Shown piece after piece: positions 58,801 to 64,000 of a DNA stretch of 64,000 nucleotides (position 1 is the stretch's first letter; each line of letters starts with the position of its first letter). The position numbers were made by a program, and so were the translations under genes. This stretch comes from Acidimicrobiia bacterium (GTDB lineage Bacteria; Actinomycetota; Acidimicrobiia; Spongiisociales; JAHEDJ01): NCBI GenBank assembly GCA_035471805.1, contig DATIPS010000055.1:16737-80736 (forward strand), given 5' to 3'. The notes beneath the pieces were generated by a model that was not told where the DNA came from, made no database searches, and saw only the letters and a program-made list of their open reading frames with translations.

Positions 58801-61563
58801 TTGGCAGCCCAGCCAGGCGACACAAACGGTGCTTTCAGCGCGCTGATTCCGATGCTCGACGGACTGCCGATCGGGTTGTTTCGTGCTGATGCAGATGGCG
58901 TAGTTCTGTCGGCGAACGAGGGCCTGGCACGGCTCCTTGGATTCGATGAAACTGCCGGGCTCATCGGGTCGAACATCGACGACCTCCTCGCTGCTGGGGG
59001 CAGGCTGGCGGATCTCGTCGAAGTGCACGGTGATGCCGCCGCTTCCCTGCATGGGGCGGAGATTGAGGTCCGGCGTGCCGACGGAACCACGGTCTGGGTG
59101 CGTGCAAACCTCAAGATGCACACGGAAGACGGCACGTCGCTGATAGACGGAGCTTTCGACGACATTTCCGATGCTCGCTCCCCACGGACAGTTGCTTCTC
59201 GGTCCCGGATGCTGCTCGACGCGGTCAACGAGGCTCATCGCCGCTTCTCGATGGGTGCTGAGACGGGTGACATCTTCTCCGGTCTTTTGGGACGAATCAT
59301 GGAGTTCACGCAGAGCACGGAGGGTTTCGTTGTTGCCTGCGCCGCTCGGAGTGATCTCGAACCTGACCGGACCTTGGCGGCTGAAGGTCTCAGCCCGGAA
59401 GAAGCACTCGAGAGGTTCCAAGCCGTGCGCGACGCCGGCCGGGTGGTCGTCGGGGACTTCCCGGGTTCCGAGATGCTCGACATACCGCTGCAAGGCGGAG
59501 AGGAACTCATCGGGGCAGTCGGGCTCGGGGGGCGTGCGGGAGGATACGGGGAGGAAACCATCGCCCTTCTCGAGTCGGTGCTGGCCGCGTGCAGCACCCT
59601 GATCCGGGCCAATCGGGTTGCCGCAGAGCAACTGGGAGTCGAAGCCGAACTCGAGTACAGCGAACGAGCGACCAGAGCGATGCTCGAAACGGCAGCCTCC
59701 GGCATTGTCACCGCCACATCAAGCGGAACCATCAGGTCGTTCAATCGCGCCGCCGAGCGTATCTTCGGATACAGCGCCGAAGAGGTGATTGGCCAGAACC
59801 TGATGGTGCTCATGCCGGCGAAGCACCGCCAACGACACGCCGGATACGTCGAGAACTATCTGACATCCGGGATCGCCCGGCTGATCGGAAGGGACCGTGA
59901 TGAGGTGGCCGTCCGCAAGAACGGGGAAGAGTTCCCGATACATCTGGCCGTGAGCGAATATCGCGTCAAGGACGAGCAGTTCTTCGCGGGTGTGATAACC
60001 GACATTTCTGAGCGGAAGGCTGCCGAAGCCGCGCTGGCGGAAGCGTTGGAGACTGCCGAAAGAGCTACCCAAGCCAAGACGGCCTTTCTCGCCTCGATGA
60101 GCCACGAGATCCGAACGCCGATGAACGGCGTGCTGGGTATGGCCGGAATGCTCGAGGACACGGACCTGGATCAGGAGCAGCGGGAGTACCTCGACATCAT
60201 CATGAGTTCCGGCGAACTGTTGCTCGGCATCATCAACGACATCCTCGACTTTTCCAAGGTCGAGTCGGGTCGAATCGAACTAGAGGACATGGCATTCGGG
60301 CCGCTGGCACTGGTGCACGAATGCGTTGCACTCGTCAAGCCGGATGCGGATAACAAGGGCCTGAAGCTCAGTGTGCTGACGCCTGCCGATCCTTTGCCGG
60401 CCCTGGTGGGGGATGCCGGACGAATCCGCCAGATACTCCTGAACCTGCTCTCCAACGCCGTGAAATTCACCGAATCCGGTGGTGTGACGGTGGAGGTCGT
60501 TTCGGTGGTTGAGGACGAGTTCGCTCGACTCAGCCTGGCCGTGCGTGATACCGGCATCGGCATCCCGCCGGACAAGATGGAAGATGTGTTCCAGTCGTTC
60601 GCGCAAGCGGACGCCTCCACGAGCCGCCGGTATGGGGGGACCGGACTGGGTCTGGCAATCTCCAAAGAACTGGCCGGCATCATGGGCGGCGACATCTCCG
60701 TCGTGAGTGAGGTCGGCGTTGGGTCTACGTTCACCTTTGTCGGCCGTTTCCCGGTCGGGACCCTCGCCGCCGATGACGCCAGAACCGCCTCGGTCGTTAC
60801 CAAAGCCGATCCGGTCGACTTCGACGCGTCGAAGGTTCGCATTCTCCTCGCAGAAGACACCGTCACGAACCAGCGGGTGATCGCAGCGATGCTCGCCAAA
60901 TACGGGTTCCGCGTTGAGGTGGCCGCCAACGGCTTCGAAGCGGTCGAAGCGGTGCAATCGCGACCATTCGACCTCGTGTTGATGGATGTGCGGATGCCGG
61001 AGATGGACGGGATCGAAGCAACCAAACGGATCCGGGAACTCGACATCATTCAGCCGGTGATCGCAGCCATGACCGCAGACGTGATCCAGGAGACCGTCAA
61101 TCTGTGCGTCACGGCGGGTATGGATATGTTCCTGACCAAACCCATCCGGGTTCAGGAGATCCTCGACGTAATCGGGGGTCTGCAGGTCGCAACCGCGGCG
61201 GAATCCGATGCCTCACCGGTCGCGTATTCGTCGCTGGTCGGCCTGGGAGAGTTCCTCGAGATCGAAGACCCGGTACTCGTCGGAATGCTGGTCGAGACCT
61301 ACCTCGGCGACCTTGCGGACGGGCTCGATGCCATCGCCGGCCATGCCGGATCCGGCGATCCGGAAGCGGTCTTTGAAGCCGTTCACAAGCTGAAGTCATC
61401 GTCCCGCATAATGGGCGCCGCCGGTCTCGGTGATCTTGCCGAGGCGATGGAGGTGGGAGCCCGCAACGGGTCGGTTCCCGACGAAGATACCTTCAGTGTT
61501 CTCGTCGAAGAGTCCCAGCGGGTGAGAGAGGCAATGACTCGCCTGCTGCCCGTCGCCGGCTAG
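58801..61563 (+). CDS. Hybrid sensor histidine kinase (PAS-GAF-PAS-HK-REC-HPt)
   Basis: A 920-residue cytoplasmic hybrid kinase with no TM segment. PAS at ~15-130 ([25 protein letters not shown]), GAF-like ~135-275, second PAS ~290-410 ([29 protein letters not shown]), HisKA with His435 in [13 protein letters not shown], HATPase_c ([41 protein letters not shown]), a receiver with Asp729 ([13 protein letters not shown]), and an HPt with His862 ([14 protein letters not shown]). It is thus a complete phosphorelay in one chain, able to feed the CheY-like protein upstream. TTG start with GGAGAGG at 58786-58792. Confidence 0.93.
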   Translation: MAAQPGDTNGAFSALIPMLDGLPIGLFRADADGVVLSANEGLARLLGFDETAGLIGSNIDDLLAAGGRLADLVEVHGDAAASLHGAEIEVRRADGTTVWVRANLKMHTEDGTSLIDGAFDDISDARSPRTVASRSRMLLDAVNEAHRRFSMGAETGDIFSGLLGRIMEFTQSTEGFVVACAARSDLEPDRTLAAEGLSPEEALERFQAVRDAGRVVVGDFPGSEMLDIPLQGGEELIGAVGLGGRAGGYGEETIALLESVLAACSTLIRANRVAAEQLGVEAELEYSERATRAMLETAASGIVTATSSGTIRSFNRAAERIFGYSAEEVIGQNLMVLMPAKHRQRHAGYVENYLTSGIARLIGRDRDEVAVRKNGEEFPIHLAVSEYRVKDEQFFAGVITDISERKAAEAALAEALETAERATQAKTAFLASMSHEIRTPMNGVLGMAGMLEDTDLDQEQREYLDIIMSSGELLLGIINDILDFSKVESGRIELEDMAFGPLALVHECVALVKPDADNKGLKLSVLTPADPLPALVGDAGRIRQILLNLLSNAVKFTESGGVTVEVVSVVEDEFARLSLAVRDTGIGIPPDKMEDVFQSFAQADASTSRRYGGTGLGLAISKELAGIMGGDISVVSEVGVGSTFTFVGRFPVGTLAADDARTASVVTKADPVDFDASKVRILLAEDTVTNQRVIAAMLAKYGFRVEVAANGFEAVEAVQSRPFDLVLMDVRMPEMDGIEATKRIRELDIIQPVIAAMTADVIQETVNLCVTAGMDMFLTKPIRVQEILDVIGGLQVATAAESDASPVAYSSLVGLGEFLEIEDPVLVGMLVETYLGDLADGLDAIAGHAGSGDPEAVFEAVHKLKSSSRIMGAAGLGDLAEAMEVGARNGSVPDEDTFSVLVEESQRVREAMTRLLPVAG

Positions 61564-61785
61564 GCCCCCGTCAGATTCGATACGACACAGGTACCCCGGC
61601 GCCACAGCGTCGCGACAAGGACGTCTCCGGAACGGCCATCCCGACGTGTGACCTCCGGGATTCGATACGCGCCTATCCTGGCCGCGATGCCCAATGACCC
61701 ATCATCCAGCCGCCACTCCCGCACCGCACCTCGCACAGGATCGCCCAGTCCACGCAGCCTGTCGGTGACCGGACAGGGGTCGCCG

Positions 61786-63663
<1,878 letters not shown>

Positions 63664-63729
63664 CCGGCCGGCCATGGCTCGATGGTCGAGATCATGCCGA
63701 AGGTCCTTCGCGGATCGGGACCACACTCG

Positions 63730-63759
63730 GTGACAGGCGTTCGAATCTTCTGATACTTT
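63730..63759 (+). promoter_or_regulatory. Candidate promoter of the Tat-exported protein gene
   Basis: GTGACA (63730-63735) and TACTTT (63754-63759), spacer 18, with TGA immediately before the -10, which fits an extended -10 (TGN). Leader of ~135 bases to the GTG at 63901. A 35-codon frame from ATG 63762 has no ribosome site. Confidence 0.4.
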
Positions 63760-63900
63760 TGATGACGTGCTCCCGGGAAGAGGAGCAGTGGCGGCGGAAC
63801 GGGGAGGCTTCGTTGACCGGATTCGCACTGATCAACACATACCCGGCTTCCTTCCGTCGCGCCACCTGAAGCATCTGCCGCACGGTTGGGAGGCCTGGGC

Positions 63901-64000
63901 GTGAAGACGACGAGACGTGATTTCATCAAGATGGGCGCGGCGGCCGGAGCCGGCCTGTACATATCCACGAAGGCTGGATGGGTGCGCGTTGCGGGGGCGG
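63901..64000 (+). CDS. Tat-exported protein, N-terminus only (3' end outside window)
   Basis: Thirty-three codons are visible. TRRDFIKMGAAAGAGLYISTKAG is a twin-arginine signal peptide with a following hydrophobic stretch. Such leaders are common on multicopper oxidases and other cofactor-containing exported enzymes; which one cannot be said. GTG start with GGGAGG (63888-63893) seven bases before. Location close to glgB is probably unrelated to function. Confidence 0.7.
   Translation, partial: MKTTRRDFIKMGAAAGAGLYISTKAGWVRVAGA

Noticed and set aside
61648..61785. 46-residue N-terminal extension of GlgB
   Set aside because: Ser/Pro/Thr-rich and non-conserved; an ATG at 61786 with AGGGG upstream is the better start.
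63762..63869. 35-codon forward upstream frame before the Tat protein
   Set aside because: Too close to the predicted -10 to be inside the mRNA with a ribosome site; no support beyond being open.
63692..63883. 63-codon reverse frame between glgB and the Tat protein
   Set aside because: No recognisable sequence and no ribosome site; overlaps the probable promoter of the forward gene.

Overview
The window is high-GC chromosomal DNA from what looks like a free-living, aerobic actinobacterium. It is most consistent with Acidimicrobiia or a related deep lineage, but that placement is an inference. Supporting signs are frequent GTG/TTG starts, a BldC-like MerR regulator, a luciferase-like (possibly F420-linked) oxidoreductase, DrrAB-type exporters, Thr-rich lipoprotein linkers and a Tad locus without a secretin. 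No rRNA, tRNA, IS element, prophage or CRISPR array was seen. Coding density is high and most neighbouring genes overlap by 1-8 bases.

Layout. 1-24.3 kb: housekeeping and accessory genes: an asparaginase-domain protein (cut by the window edge), OsmC, an EamA transporter, a very large winged-helix/TPR/beta-propeller membrane protein, a UBP zinc finger, a three-gene ABC-2 exporter, VOC, YrdB-like and enoyl-CoA isomerase-like proteins, a YceI lipoprotein, two MFS carriers, an APH-like kinase, a DUF885 lipoprotein, a PspC pair, a double GNAT, PilT with a partner, a rhomboid, an amidohydrolase and an FAD oxidoreductase. 24.5-25.5 kb: an AhpD/CMD-family gene interrupted in frame by one TGA exactly where the catalytic CxxC motif needs its second Cys, read here as a selenoprotein. 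25.5-33.6 kb: PPOX, ATP-dependent DNA ligase, an iodotyrosine-deiodinase-like nitroreductase, a SpoU methyltransferase, a lipoprotein, VOC, YceH, an LLM oxidoreductase, DeoD and MobA. 33.8-41.6 kb: a BldC-like regulator, a divergently oriented unknown gene and a Tad/Flp pilus operon (CpaB, TadZ, TadA/CpaF, TadB, TadC, Flp-like, TadE/G-like). 41.7-47.5 kb: FTR1 iron permease, DoxX, a methyltransferase, a DrrAB exporter and a type I phosphodiesterase-like protein. 47.8-58.1 kb: a respiratory complex I operon nuoABCD-HIJKLMN with no nuoEFG. 58.2-64 kb: a CheY-like regulator, a large hybrid histidine kinase, GlgB and the start of a Tat-exported protein.

Between genes there are seven copies of a ~50-bp palindrome (arms TTTTCTCAGCAATACTG and its complement). 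Copies occur singly, in tandem, and as a near-identical pair flanking the LLM gene. They are much more AT-rich than the surrounding DNA and look like a REP/MITE-like family.

The most notable items are the candidate selenocysteine AhpD-like protein with a plausible stem-loop right after the UGA, the 11-subunit complex I operon lacking the NADH-oxidising module, the palindrome family, and the possibly leaderless FTR1 promoter with an overlapping inverted repeat.
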